Positions 29,259 through 38,938 of a DNA stretch of 64,000 nucleotides are shown here, in pieces; the stretch's first letter is position 1, and every line of letters begins with the position of its first letter. Both the position numbers and the translations under genes were made by a program. This DNA is from JABDEZ01 sp965276955 (lineage in GTDB: Bacteria; Bacteroidota; Bacteroidia; Chitinophagales; Chitinophagaceae), in assembly GCA_965276955.1 (NCBI GenBank), contig CBDIBP010000036.1:90776-154775 (forward strand), in the 5' to 3' direction. Under the pieces are notes generated by a model. The model saw nothing but the letters and a program-made list of their open reading frames with translations, was not told the DNA's origin and made no database searches.

Positions 29259-29303
29259 ATAAAAGAAAGGGCTTTCAAAAAAAAGTTTTTTGCCCTTTCC
29301 TTA
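29259..29303 (-). terminator. Hairpin between the PorP/SprF and PorE-like genes
   Basis: GAAAGGGC (29265-29272) pairs with GCCCTTTC (29292-29299), with an inner A/T-rich stem as well, and the minus strand continues into a T-rich stretch. It looks like a terminator or attenuator of the SprF-like gene and may lower expression of the gene downstream. Confidence 0.65.
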
Positions 29304-29320
29304 TTACTTATATTATAATA

Positions 29321-30376
29321 CTAAAAACGTGCGCAAGGATAAACCAATTTGCGTGCAAAGTCAATTGGATTAGGCGCTATATAACGGATAGATAATTCAA
29401 ACCCACCGTCTCCATTAGATGCTGCATTGAGGTTAGACACGTTGTAATCGTAACTAAGACCTACACGGAAACCTTTAAATTCCACACCTGCGGTCATCAT
29501 CACTGCATCGCCTGTACGGTAGTAACCGCCTAAGAAAACGGCAGTTGAGTAGCTTGGGAACTCAGGGTTACCCACCAGGTAATGAAATTCATTACCAGCG
29601 ATGAACTCGTTGGCAGATGCCTGATTCTGGAACAAAACGCCCGGACGAAGGCTGAAACGCTCGCTGGTATTCCATATAGCACCTACCTGGCCTGTATACC
29701 GCATGGTAAGACCCACCTGGCTATTTTGTTTCTTTTCGAAAGATTCTGTAGGCTGGTTCAGGTTGTTTGCACCTGCAGCTATCACATAGCTGAACTTACC
29801 CATTTCTCCTACACTTTGTGCATAGCTTACTCCGGCATTAACTGTATAATAATGTACAGAGTTGCCTAAACCAAGATGATATTCCTGGCTAACACCTGGA
29901 TTGAAAGTACCATTAACGTACTCATCGCCAAAGTAAAGCTTAGAAAGGTCTATACTTTTTTGAGTGTAACCACCCTGTAAACCTACAGATAGCACTTTGT
30001 TAAGGCTGGCACCTAATACTTTATGGTATGCTACCGATACCAGGCCTGTGAAATTTGTAAGGTTGGCATCGCCCGCCTGATCTTTATACAGTTGCAAGCC
30101 TACAGCCAGGGCATCATCATGCGTAAGGTCGTGTACCACTGGCAGATCAATTGCAGCGCCATAGGTAACATAAGGCACGGTAACACTCTGCCATTGGTTA
30201 CGGTAAATAGCCGAAGCACGGAACTGACCGTTGAAACCGCCTGTGAATGCAGGATTTATAACCAGTGGCACCGCGTCGAACTGTGTAAAGTGTATGTCCT
30301 GGGCTATAGCGGACCCATTAGAAAGTGCAAGTGTTGCTATCAGCCCTGCACATACAAGTGTATTTTTCCTGATCAT
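29321..30376 (-). CDS. PorP/SprF-family T9SS outer-membrane protein
   Basis: 351 residues with a signal peptide (to about AQ26), then QDIHFTQFDAVPLVINPAF, the hallmark N-terminus of the PorP/SprF family, and a series of amphipathic beta strands ending in an aromatic residue (Phe), as in outer-membrane beta-barrels. SprF-type proteins help T9SS export and surface attachment of cargo with type B sorting domains, and are usually encoded directly after that cargo. Here the preceding gene is only a stub of such a cargo (30505-30861), and the next is the PorE-like gene. Confidence 0.92.
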   Translation of the reverse strand: MIRKNTLVCAGLIATLALSNGSAIAQDIHFTQFDAVPLVINPAFTGGFNGQFRASAIYRNQWQSVTVPYVTYGAAIDLPVVHDLTHDDALAVGLQLYKDQAGDANLTNFTGLVSVAYHKVLGASLNKVLSVGLQGGYTQKSIDLSKLYFGDEYVNGTFNPGVSQEYHLGLGNSVHYYTVNAGVSYAQSVGEMGKFSYVIAAGANNLNQPTESFEKKQNSQVGLTMRYTGQVGAIWNTSERFSLRPGVLFQNQASANEFIAGNEFHYLVGNPEFPSYSTAVFLGGYYRTGDAVMMTAGVEFKGFRVGLSYDYNVSNLNAASNGDGGFELSIRYIAPNPIDFARKLVYPCARF

Positions 30377-30504
30377 GATATACTACCTTATTAAAGTTTC
30401 TTAATAATGATTGTTTCTGTTTGTTAAATGTTTGCCTGTGTTCCTTTCTGCTGCTGTATTTTACCCATCACTACAGGCGATAGCGAGGCGACGCTATGTA
30501 CTTT

Positions 30505-30861
30505 TTACCATCCATCATCTATATGGGCGATAGAAAATACCTGTACTCCCCGACGGTTGAAAATACGGAAATAATTTAAAGATGCAATGCCCGGCTTAAT
30601 TATTTTTAGCTGATCGTTAAAGTTTGCACCCGGTGCAATGGCATTGGGCAAGGTTATCAGCGTTTCGGGGTTTGTAAGGACTGTTCCACCATTTGCGATA
30701 TTTCCACTGCATTCAGTGGTGTATGGAATGGCAAATTGTGCGCTTACTGCCAGGTGAATTACAGGTTTAGTTCCATCAATATCACAAAACCCTAATGGAG
30801 GAAACCGGGGACGCAAGCAAATATTGCCGGTCGAATTTTGATATTGATAAAAAATACTCAT
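30505..30861 (-). pseudogene. Remnant of a type B (CHU_C) T9SS cargo protein
   Basis: A 118-residue open frame without signal peptide. Its last 60 residues (ITLPNAIAPGANFNDQLKI, LNYFRIFNRRGVQVFSIA, DDGW) align with the start of the gliding-motility-associated C-terminal domain, whose usual form is PNAFTPNGDGxND ... IFDRWGxxVF ... GWDG. It stops right at GW, so about the last 25 residues of the domain are missing, and all upstream modules are missing too, with an in-frame stop just before the start. The intact partner genes follow it. Best read as a decayed cargo gene; a short functional protein cannot be excluded. Confidence 0.65.
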
Positions 30862-31020
30862 GCTATCGCTGCTATTTTAAATGATAAGACAGTGGTGAAC
30901 GGGCAAATGGTTTGTTAGGGTATAAAAATAGACCGAGAGCAATCTACTCATATTAAAAGGACCGATATTGATAATAGAAACAGGCGTTTTATTATTATTG
31001 TATCTTCGCGATCACCCCTT

Positions 31021-33507
31021 ATGGCTGCTACCCAAAAAAATAAGAAGACCGTTCCGGAACATGTGAATGAAGTGGCCCCGGCTGCTGTTATGAACAGAAA
31101 ACAGCAAATAAGGCTGGGCTTCGGTACCTTTTTCCTGCTTACAGGAATATTTGTATGTTTTGCTATCATTAGTTACTTCTTCACATGGAAGACAGACCAG
31201 GATAAGTTCTATTCATCAGACGGTTTACTGCATTTTTTGCTGCATGGCCCAGTGGTAGCTAACTGGGTGGGTCGCCTGGGTGCTGCCATAGCGCACATAC
31301 TGGTATATAAAGGAGCAGGTATAGCATCTATGGCAGTGGGCATTGTGCTCGCAAGCATTGGCCTAAGCATGGTATATGGAAAAAAAGTGCTTCCATTACT
31401 GCGGTACCTGCGCTGGTTATCTATTTTCCTGCTTATAGTGGCGCCTATACTAACTTTTTTAATGCCCGCATCGGCCTTCCCTTTTGGCGGGGCATGGGGT
31501 AATGAAACTATACGTTATCTAAATGGCTTTTTAGGCGTGGCCGGTACCGGCATGTGCCTGCTGGCTGTAGCTATGTTCTTTCTCTTCGTGATCTTTGCGC
31601 TGGATGTGAACCCTGTAGTGAAGCGGCTAAAGAAAAGAGCGCAATTGATAGCTGCTTCTATGAAGCCAGAGCCGGTAGTGGTGGATGAACTTGCAAAGAA
31701 AGAAAAAGACGATACAGTAACAGCAACTGAAAACAATGTACCCGCCGAGAAGCCAAAGCCGGTAAGTGCCCCAGTAGTAGAGCATGTGCCTGTTCCCCTT
31801 TTCTTAAATAATAATACTGCTCCTGTACCTGACCCAGAAGATACGGATGATGCCTTAGACCAGGACGAGGATGAAAATGAGAATGATGAGGAGCTTGTAG
31901 CACTCGCTGAACCAATTGCCCAACCGGAACTATCGTTTGAGGTGATACAGCAAGTGGAGCAACCAGCCATAAAGGATGGACACCATATAAGTATAGCCAG
32001 CAACGAGCCCTATGCACCTGAGCTGGACCTGCCTAACTACAAATACCCCACCCTTGACCTGCTGGAAGACCGCACCCAAGAGACCATACCGCTGGATAAA
32101 GAAGAGCTGGAAAAGAATAAGAACCAGATAATACAAACCCTGCGGAGTTTTGGTATTGAGATACAGCGCATCAGCGCTACGGTGGGCCCTACAGTAACGC
32201 TGTATGAGATAGTGCCGGCCGAAGGGGTACGTATATCTAAAATACGCAACCTGGAAGACGATATAGCCCTGAACCTTGCGGCGCTGGGCATACGTATAGT
32301 AGCGCCAATACCCGGCAGAGGTACAATAGGGATAGAAGTACCTAATGCCAACAAACAAATAGTGAGTATGCGCGCACTGCTGTCGTCAGACAAGTTCGTG
32401 AACAACAAAATGAGCCTGCCTATAGCGCTGGGCAAAAAAATTGATAACGATAACTATATAGTAGACCTGGCCACTATGCCGCACTTGCTGATGGCAGGTG
32501 CTACCGGGCAGGGTAAGTCTGTAGGTATCAATGCTATATTGGTATCGCTGTTGTATAAGAAACATCCATCGCAACTGAAGTTCGTAATGGTAGACCCCAA
32601 GAAAGTGGAGCTATCTATATATAAGGTGATAGAAAAACACTTCCTTGCTAAGTTGCCGAATGAAGAGGAAGCAATTATCACCGATACTAAAAAAGTGGTG
32701 TATACACTGAATGCGCTGTGTATAGAGATGGATAACCGCTACGAATTGCTGAAGGAAGCTGGCGCACGTAACCTAAAGGAATATAACGAAAAATTCATAG
32801 CCCGCAGACTGAACCCGGAAAAGGGCCATAAATTTCTGCCGTTCATAGTACTGGTGATCGATGAGTTTGCCGACCTGATAATGACCGCAGGCAAGGAAGT
32901 AGAAATGCCTATAGCCCGGCTGGCACAGCTGGCACGCGCCGTGGGCATACACCTGATAATAGCTACCCAGCGCCCATCTGTGAACGTGATAACGGGTACC
33001 ATCAAAGCCAACTTCCCTGGGCGTATCGCTTTCAAGGTATCGGCCAAGGTGGATTCTCGTACCATATTGGATGCCGGTGGTGCAGAGCAGCTGATAGGCC
33101 GCGGTGATATGCTGGTATCGCATGGCAGTGAGCTGCTAAGGTTGCAGTGCGCTTTTGTTGATACACCTGAAGTAGAAAGAATAGTAGAATTCATAGGCCA
33201 GCAAAGAGGGTACCTTTCAGCTTTCGAACTGCCGGAGTATGAAGGTGAGGAAGAAAGCAATGGGAAAGTAGTAGACCTGGTGAACCGCGATAAACTATTC
33301 GAGGACTGCGCAAAAGCAGTTGTACAAACACAAAATGGCTCTACGTCTAATCTGCAGCGCAGGTTCAACCTGGGCTATAACCGTGCAGGCCGCATTATGG
33401 ACCAGCTGGAAGCTGCAGGCATTGTAGGCCCAGCGGTAGGCAGCAAACCTCGCGACGTGTACTACCAGACCGATGCCGAGCTGGAACAGTTTTTAAGTAC
33501 TATGTAA
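31021..33507 (+). CDS. ftsK: DNA translocase FtsK/SpoIIIE
   Basis: 828 residues. Four membrane helices lie within about 38-200, followed by a short, strongly acidic linker (about 275-300, rich in Asp/Glu). The motor has Walker A GATGQGKSVG near 495 and Walker B FIVLVIDEFADLIM near 610. The C-terminal winged-helix gamma domain (about 760-828, LQRRFNLGYNRAGRIMDQLEAAG) recognises polar DNA motifs. The protein pumps DNA across the division septum and activates chromosome dimer resolution. It is followed 14 bases later by the LolA-like gene. A TATCTTCG at 31001-31008 may be its -7 element. Confidence 0.95.
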   Translation: MAATQKNKKTVPEHVNEVAPAAVMNRKQQIRLGFGTFFLLTGIFVCFAIISYFFTWKTDQDKFYSSDGLLHFLLHGPVVANWVGRLGAAIAHILVYKGAGIASMAVGIVLASIGLSMVYGKKVLPLLRYLRWLSIFLLIVAPILTFLMPASAFPFGGAWGNETIRYLNGFLGVAGTGMCLLAVAMFFLFVIFALDVNPVVKRLKKRAQLIAASMKPEPVVVDELAKKEKDDTVTATENNVPAEKPKPVSAPVVEHVPVPLFLNNNTAPVPDPEDTDDALDQDEDENENDEELVALAEPIAQPELSFEVIQQVEQPAIKDGHHISIASNEPYAPELDLPNYKYPTLDLLEDRTQETIPLDKEELEKNKNQIIQTLRSFGIEIQRISATVGPTVTLYEIVPAEGVRISKIRNLEDDIALNLAALGIRIVAPIPGRGTIGIEVPNANKQIVSMRALLSSDKFVNNKMSLPIALGKKIDNDNYIVDLATMPHLLMAGATGQGKSVGINAILVSLLYKKHPSQLKFVMVDPKKVELSIYKVIEKHFLAKLPNEEEAIITDTKKVVYTLNALCIEMDNRYELLKEAGARNLKEYNEKFIARRLNPEKGHKFLPFIVLVIDEFADLIMTAGKEVEMPIARLAQLARAVGIHLIIATQRPSVNVITGTIKANFPGRIAFKVSAKVDSRTILDAGGAEQLIGRGDMLVSHGSELLRLQCAFVDTPEVERIVEFIGQQRGYLSAFELPEYEGEEESNGKVVDLVNRDKLFEDCAKAVVQTQNGSTSNLQRRFNLGYNRAGRIMDQLEAAGIVGPAVGSKPRDVYYQTDAELEQFLSTM

Positions 33508-33521
33508 TATCAAATCTTTTA

Positions 33522-34196
33522 ATGATCAAGCTCCTAAAAATGAATATGAAAAAACTATTGTTATCTGTGTGTGTGGTGATGTGTGCTGCAACAGTACCTG
33601 CATTTGCCCAAAACGATGCTAAGGCACAAGCTATTTTACAAAATGTAAGTAAGAAGATAAATGGCCTGAAGTCTCTGAAAGCCAACTTTGCACTGCACCT
33701 TACCGGTGGTAATGGCAAAGTGAATGATACCAAGAAAGGTACGTTTGCTATGAAGGGACAGAAATACCACGTAGCACTGAGCGGGCAGGAAATAATTTGC
33801 GACACCAAAACCATATGGACCTATACCAAGGATGCCAATGAAGTGCAGGTGAGCACTTTTGACCCCAATGCACAGACCATATCACCGGCCAAGTTGTTCA
33901 CCAATTTTTACGATAAAGAATATAAGTACAAGTACATAGGCGAACAAAAGGTAAACGGCAAACCCTGCGATGTGATAGAGATGACACCTATCAGCAAAAG
34001 CAAACAATTCACTAAAATAGAACTGCATATAGATAAAGCTACAAGCACTATTGTATCCGGCAATGTATGGGAGAAAAGCGGCAACAAGTATCAGTACGAT
34101 ATCAGCGGTTTTACACCCAATGCCCCGCTTGCAGATACCTACTTTAGCTTCGATACCAAGGCACACCCTGGTGTAGAAGTAGTGGACCTTCGGTAA
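33522..34196 (+). CDS. LolA-like outer-membrane lipoprotein carrier
   Basis: 224 residues at most; ATGs at 33540 and 33546 are alternatives, and MKKLLLSVCVVM at 33546 gives the neatest signal peptide (cleavage near AFAQ). The mature part has the LolA-like pattern of small antiparallel strands: LKANFALHL, GTFAMKGQKYHVAL, DTKTIWTYTKDANEVQVSTFD. LolA carries lipoproteins through the periplasm from the inner to the outer membrane. It sits directly behind ftsK, an arrangement also known from other bacteria. A terminator follows at 34218-34254. Confidence 0.85.
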   Translation: MIKLLKMNMKKLLLSVCVVMCAATVPAFAQNDAKAQAILQNVSKKINGLKSLKANFALHLTGGNGKVNDTKKGTFAMKGQKYHVALSGQEIICDTKTIWTYTKDANEVQVSTFDPNAQTISPAKLFTNFYDKEYKYKYIGEQKVNGKPCDVIEMTPISKSKQFTKIELHIDKATSTIVSGNVWEKSGNKYQYDISGFTPNAPLADTYFSFDTKAHPGVEVVDLR

Positions 34197-34217
34197 TAAA
34201 TGTTATCCGATCAAAAT

Positions 34218-34254
34218 AAAGAAAGCATCCCGTAACAGGATGCTTCTTTATTTT
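34218..34254 (+). terminator. Intrinsic terminator between convergent genes
   Basis: Stem GCATCC/GGATGC (34225-34230 with 34238-34243), extended by A-rich/T-rich flanks, then TTTATTTT. It serves the ftsK-lolA unit and possibly the convergent gene. Confidence 0.8.
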
Positions 34255-34273
34255 CTGCAGTACCTGAAAAACC

Positions 34274-35536
34274 TTATTTACCTTTCCTGTGTTCATCTAT
34301 GCAGTATATCTTTTGTAAGCATGCCTGTGTTGCTATCCTTTTTGCCACGTCATGGTCCGGGTAGTAATATGGTGTAGTAAGGAGTACACTTCTCATGTTA
34401 TCGAAAACCTGCTTGTTGTGGTTAACATTCATATTATAACATATAATCATAATAATAATGCCTGGTATCATCACCCATCCTTTAAATGGTCTGTCTTTGA
34501 GCCGATATACTATAAACACAAATAGTAGCGCAACAACGAAGTTCGAATAAACAAGGTATCTGCTCGAGTTAGCTGGTATTCCTGGAATATTGCACCGGAA
34601 AATAGCCGTTACGATCATAGAAGATATAAGAAACCCCAACATGCATAATAAGGGCAACGTATTACCTTGGATCTTAAGCCTTTTAGTAACAGGCAAAAAG
34701 AATATCAAGGTAACCACCAAGATGAGACCTACAACCATTTGCAATTTATCGTTATTGACTACAACATGGCTGCCAAACAGGTCGAGGAAGTAAGTTATTA
34801 TCTTACCCATATCAGTTGCAGGATGCCCGGATGCAGGACTACTGTAGTGCAGAAAATATAATGGTGCCGAGATAAGAAAGGTAACTGTACTGCAAACACT
34901 TTTTAACCTATCTTTTCTTAAAATAGAATAAGCAGCCACAAAAGCCGATGCCATAATACCATTGCCGCTTGAGAACATGCATATAGCCTGGCAAAGCATA
35001 GCAAGTGCTACAAAAGTTTTTTTATCCCTGCTATACAGCCATATAGAAAGGCTGCACAAGAATATTATTCCGTAGTTCTGCATACCGGCCATAGCAAAGT
35101 TTGCGTTCTCCCAGTTATTTATGTCGAACAGGCATACACTTAGTACCAAGGCTGGTAGGAACCAGTTGTCAGGCAATAGCGTCTTAATAAAACTCATTGC
35201 AATAAAGAAAGTAAGTACCAGTTGTGTATCTGCAATGAATATGAGGGATCGAAAATTGATGTCGCCAAAAACACAGTAATATATAACATATACTATGCGC
35301 GACGATAAAATACGATGTTCATTATGCTGTTGGAATAGCAAAGCTGCTTTATCACCTAACGAACTGACCTTAAAGTTTACCAGGAATTGCAATATAGCAT
35401 CGTAGTCATCTTGCCCCGGAATGTTTACAGCATCCTTATTTACATAATGAAAGTAAATAAGGGCTGGCAGAAAAAGCAGCACGTATTTAATGACAACAAT
35501 AGCAGTAAGAGGCTTGTTGTCTTGTATATCTTTCAT
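34274..35536 (-). CDS. Multi-pass membrane protein of unknown function
   Basis: About 420 residues from the ATG at 35536; an earlier in-frame ATG at 35575 adds a hydrophilic stretch and comes within 15 bases of the upstream stop. About ten hydrophobic helices with a hydrophilic first loop (VNKDAVNIPGQDDYDAI) containing an acidic cluster and QQHNEHRILSSR. The layout, with an acidic first periplasmic loop, recalls GT-C glycosyltransferases or O-antigen-type membrane proteins, but I recognise no family. It follows the TlpA-like gene closely and may share its transcript. Confidence 0.65.
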   Translation of the reverse strand: MKDIQDNKPLTAIVVIKYVLLFLPALIYFHYVNKDAVNIPGQDDYDAILQFLVNFKVSSLGDKAALLFQQHNEHRILSSRIVYVIYYCVFGDINFRSLIFIADTQLVLTFFIAMSFIKTLLPDNWFLPALVLSVCLFDINNWENANFAMAGMQNYGIIFLCSLSIWLYSRDKKTFVALAMLCQAICMFSSGNGIMASAFVAAYSILRKDRLKSVCSTVTFLISAPLYFLHYSSPASGHPATDMGKIITYFLDLFGSHVVVNNDKLQMVVGLILVVTLIFFLPVTKRLKIQGNTLPLLCMLGFLISSMIVTAIFRCNIPGIPANSSRYLVYSNFVVALLFVFIVYRLKDRPFKGWVMIPGIIIMIICYNMNVNHNKQVFDNMRSVLLTTPYYYPDHDVAKRIATQACLQKIYCIDEHRKGK

Positions 35537-35589
35537 TGCGTGTTTTTGGGGGTGCTGCAAATATAATAAATGCATTTACCGCTTTCGCC

Positions 35590-36738
35590 CTATTTTAGTA
35601 TATTGGCAAGTTTCTCTTCCAGCATATCACCACGCAGGTCGCGGGCTATTATTTTGCCAGACGGATCTATTAAAAAATTGGAAGGAATGGACTCAATGTT
35701 GTATGTTTTAGCTGCGCCAGACCCCCAGCCTACCAGGTCGCTTACTTGCGTGGGCCATACCAGGTTATCGTCCTTAACTGCTTTTTGCCAGCTATCCTTA
35801 TTATTATCGAGCGATACACTATAAACTGTAAAGTTCTTGTTTTTGTATTTGTTATAAGCGGCTACCACGTTGGGGTTCTCTGCACGGCAGGGGCCGCACC
35901 AGGAAGCCCAGAAATCAAGCAATACATATTTCCCCCGTAAAGAAGATAGTGATACAACCTGGCCTGTAATTTCAGGCAGTTTCAACTCGGGCGCTATACC
36001 ACCAACGGCACCACCGCTTTGTGCAGCCAAGGGCTTTTGCTTGGCGTTGCCTAAGGTTTGGGAATAGAAAGCAACAAAATCTTTGGCGTTAGCAGAGTTG
36101 GGAAACCTGCGGTCGAGGCCCTGGGTGAAACCTATCAGATAATTTTTTTCTACACGCGGGTTCAGGATACGTGCGGCAAAAATAGCATTGGGCAGGAAAA
36201 CTGTAGTATCAGCATAGTTCTCCAGATAGATGGTGAATTTATCATTCATCCTCTTAAAGTCAGCCTTGGCGGCGGCCAATACACTATCATTGCCTCTTGT
36301 CTGTAGTGTATCAAGCACTATATTCATAGTAGCAAAATCGCGCTGAAAATCGCGGATGCCGGACAATAAATTCTGGATACTTGTTGTTGCTGCAGAACCT
36401 GTTATCTGGCTGCGCTCTATCGCATTGCGGTCTCCCTTAATGTTTATGATACCATTGTCCACCGAAAGCAATATGAATTTATTGCCGGTAAAATGCAGGC
36501 GGAATATTGCAGGTTCTGGCGCATTGCTGGATACGCTGAACTCGCCTTTATCATTCAGTTTATCAGAGTCCAGCTCTGTGATGACATCCGTTACTCCCTG
36601 CTCTTCGAGTACCACAGATGTGCCAGCGGGCATATTTAGAATAGTACCGTTGACGGTAAACTTATTACCTCTGCCGCTTTTACACGCCTGGATACAACAA
36701 AACGCAATAAATAATAAGAGTAAAAGTTTTGACCTCAT
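35590..36738 (-). CDS. TlpA/ResA-like thioredoxin lipoprotein with N-terminal DUF4369-type domain
   Basis: 382 residues. A lipoprotein-type signal ends at Cys19 (CIQAC). The N-terminal half (about 25-125) resembles the DUF4369 beta domain common in Bacteroidota (FTVNGTILNMPAGTSVVLEE), then a helical linker, then a thioredoxin domain (about 245-382) with the active site WCGPC at Cys281/Cys284 and the cis-Pro region IESIPSNFLID. Such proteins are membrane-anchored disulfide reductases facing the periplasm, often for cytochrome c maturation or extracytoplasmic redox repair. The partner is not known. No heme-maturation genes lie nearby. Confidence 0.88.
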   Translation of the reverse strand: MRSKLLLLLFIAFCCIQACKSGRGNKFTVNGTILNMPAGTSVVLEEQGVTDVITELDSDKLNDKGEFSVSSNAPEPAIFRLHFTGNKFILLSVDNGIINIKGDRNAIERSQITGSAATTSIQNLLSGIRDFQRDFATMNIVLDTLQTRGNDSVLAAAKADFKRMNDKFTIYLENYADTTVFLPNAIFAARILNPRVEKNYLIGFTQGLDRRFPNSANAKDFVAFYSQTLGNAKQKPLAAQSGGAVGGIAPELKLPEITGQVVSLSSLRGKYVLLDFWASWCGPCRAENPNVVAAYNKYKNKNFTVYSVSLDNNKDSWQKAVKDDNLVWPTQVSDLVGWGSGAAKTYNIESIPSNFLIDPSGKIIARDLRGDMLEEKLANILK

Positions 36739-36958
36739 CTACAGACTTTTATTGTTTTTGCAAACGTAATTAATAATTGTCGTTATAGATGCCAACAAAA
36801 GCTTACGTTTGATATTGCATATAAATTTTAACAAAACAGACGCAAAAAACATGTGCATTGATCATATTTATTATGATGTGCTATAAGACAAATGATGCTT
36901 AAGTAACTGATGCACACATTTATTATGAATGACCGATCATATGGTTTAAATGATTTAC

Positions 36959-36989
36959 TTTGGATTTTGGGATCATATTCTTACATTTG
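36959..36989 (+). promoter_or_regulatory. Promoter of atpDC
   Basis: TTTG at 36959-36962, a 19-base spacer, and TACATTTG at 36982-36989: a full match to the Bacteroidota promoter, 44 bases before the atpD ATG. The rest of the 295-base gap before atpD holds no gene. Confidence 0.8.
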
Positions 36990-37033
36990 CGCAAAATTTC
37001 AGGAATCTCAATAACATCATATAACTAAGCAGT

Positions 37034-38539
37034 ATGCCAAACGTTGGTAAAATAAAACAAATCATCGGTCCGGTCGTGGACGTGCATTTTAGCGGAGAGA
37101 ACAAGTTGCCTAAGATCTATAGCGCACTTGAACTAACACGCGAAAATGGTGAAAAACTGGTATTGGAAGTGCAGCAGCACCTGGGCGAAGACAGCGTACG
37201 TGCTGTAGCTATGGATGGTACAGAAGGCCTTGTTCGCGGTACAGAAGTAAGAGATACTGGTATACCAATAGCAATGCCTATAGGAGATCAGATAAACGGC
37301 CGCCTGTTCAACGTTACCGGTGATGCAATTGATGGTTTGGCTGCGCCTGACAAAACCAATGGCCGCCCGATACACGCAAAACCGCCTAAATTCGAGAACC
37401 TGAGCACAGCATCTGAGATACTGTTCACAGGTATCAAAGTAATTGACCTTATCGAGCCTTATGCAAAGGGTGGTAAGATCGGTTTGTTTGGTGGTGCGGG
37501 TGTGGGTAAAACAGTATTGATACAGGAACTTATTAATAATATAGCCAAGGCATATGCTGGTAACTCAGTATTTGCAGGTGTGGGGGAGCGCACACGTGAG
37601 GGTAATGACCTGATGCGTGAAATGATCGAGGCCGGCATCGTAAAATATGGCGACAAGTTCAAACACAGCATGGAAGAAGGCGGATGGGACCTGGCCTCTG
37701 TGGACATGAACGAACTGAAAAAATCACAGGCTACCTTCGTATTCGGCCAAATGAACGAACCACCGGGAGCACGTGCACGTGTGGCCTTGTCTGGTCTTAC
37801 TATCGCTGAATACTTCCGCGATGGCGATGGTACAGGCAAGGGTAAGGATATTCTGTTCTTCGTAGATAATATCTTCCGTTTCACACAGGCAGGTTCTGAG
37901 GTATCAGCACTGCTGGGCCGTATGCCATCAGCTGTGGGTTACCAACCTACACTGGCTACAGAAATGGGCTTGATGCAAGAGCGTATCACTTCTACAAAAA
38001 ATGGTTCTATCACTTCGGTACAGGCGGTTTATGTGCCTGCGGATGACCTTACCGATCCGGCGCCGGCAACAACCTTTGCCCACCTGGATGCAACAACGGT
38101 ATTGAGCCGTAAAATTGCGGATCTTGGTATCTACCCTGCTGTGGATCCTTTGGATTCTACCTCTCGTATACTTACCCCGCAAATAGTTGGTAACCAACAC
38201 TACGACTGTGCTAACAGGGTAAAACTGATACTGCAACGCTACAAGGAGCTACAAGATATCATTGCCATCCTCGGTATGGATGAGTTAAGCGAAGAAGACA
38301 AACTGACCGTGAGCCGTGCTCGTCGTGTACAGCGTTTCCTTTCTCAGCCATTCCACGTGGCAGAGCAGTTCACCGGTCTTAAGGGTGTATTGGTACCAAT
38401 AGAAGAAACGATTCGTGGTTTCAATATGATCATGGATGGTGAAGTGGACCAATATCCTGAAGCAGCATTTAACCTGGTAGGTAGCATTGATGATGCTATA
38501 GCTAAAGGTAAGAAACTGATGGAACAGGCTAAGAACTAA
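37034..38539 (+). CDS. atpD: ATP synthase subunit beta
   Basis: 501 residues. Walker A GGAGVGKTVL (about 155-164), the catalytic GERTREGNDL, Walker B ILFFVDNIFRFTQAG, and the DELSEEDK (DELSEED) loop near 415 are all present. It forms the catalytic sites of F1. In this genome atpD and atpC stand apart from the other ATP synthase genes, none of which is in the window. It has its own promoter at 36959-36989 and shares a terminator with atpC. Confidence 0.98.
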   Translation: MPNVGKIKQIIGPVVDVHFSGENKLPKIYSALELTRENGEKLVLEVQQHLGEDSVRAVAMDGTEGLVRGTEVRDTGIPIAMPIGDQINGRLFNVTGDAIDGLAAPDKTNGRPIHAKPPKFENLSTASEILFTGIKVIDLIEPYAKGGKIGLFGGAGVGKTVLIQELINNIAKAYAGNSVFAGVGERTREGNDLMREMIEAGIVKYGDKFKHSMEEGGWDLASVDMNELKKSQATFVFGQMNEPPGARARVALSGLTIAEYFRDGDGTGKGKDILFFVDNIFRFTQAGSEVSALLGRMPSAVGYQPTLATEMGLMQERITSTKNGSITSVQAVYVPADDLTDPAPATTFAHLDATTVLSRKIADLGIYPAVDPLDSTSRILTPQIVGNQHYDCANRVKLILQRYKELQDIIAILGMDELSEEDKLTVSRARRVQRFLSQPFHVAEQFTGLKGVLVPIEETIRGFNMIMDGEVDQYPEAAFNLVGSIDDAIAKGKKLMEQAKN

Positions 38540-38556
38540 CGATTAAAGACAAAACA

Positions 38557-38811
38557 ATGCATTTAGAAATATTAACACCGGAGCACAACATATATAGTGG
38601 TAACGTACGTGGGGTGCAGCTGCCTGGCGTAGAGGGTTCTTTCGAGATACTGGAGAACCACGCCCCAATGATAGCATCGCTGGGCAACGGTAAAATGAAA
38701 ATAATAAAAGACAAGAACGAGAGCGAGATATTTGAGATCTCTTCCGGTTTTGTTGAAGTATTGAATAACAAGACCAGTGTGCTGATAGAAGGCGCTACTG
38801 CAGTAAACTAA
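38557..38811 (+). CDS. atpC: ATP synthase subunit epsilon, short form
   Basis: 84 residues, matching only the N-terminal beta-sandwich of epsilon (LEILTPEHNIYSGNVRGVQLP, LENHAPMIASLGNGKMKI, in outline). The family is usually about 130-140 residues, and the C-terminal helical hairpin that inhibits ATP hydrolysis is absent. The stop is followed at once by a strong terminator, so no second half is hidden downstream. Short epsilon subunits are common in Bacteroidota. It begins 17 bases after atpD. Confidence 0.93.
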   Translation: MHLEILTPEHNIYSGNVRGVQLPGVEGSFEILENHAPMIASLGNGKMKIIKDKNESEIFEISSGFVEVLNNKTSVLIEGATAVN

Positions 38812-38830
38812 TTACTGATCCCTATTTTAC

Positions 38831-38863
38831 AAAGCCGGATACATTCATGTATCCGGCTTTTAA
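38831..38863 (+). terminator. Intrinsic terminator of atpDC
   Basis: A perfect 14-bp stem (38831-38844 with 38847-38860) followed by a T-rich tail. The TC loop is minimal, so the inner pairs probably open. Confidence 0.92.
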
Positions 38864-38938
38864 TTTTAAGAAAGGTCTGTAATTCACATCTTTTTGCAAG
38901 CGCTTTGCGTATAAACCGCAAACATCAAATTTTTTTTC

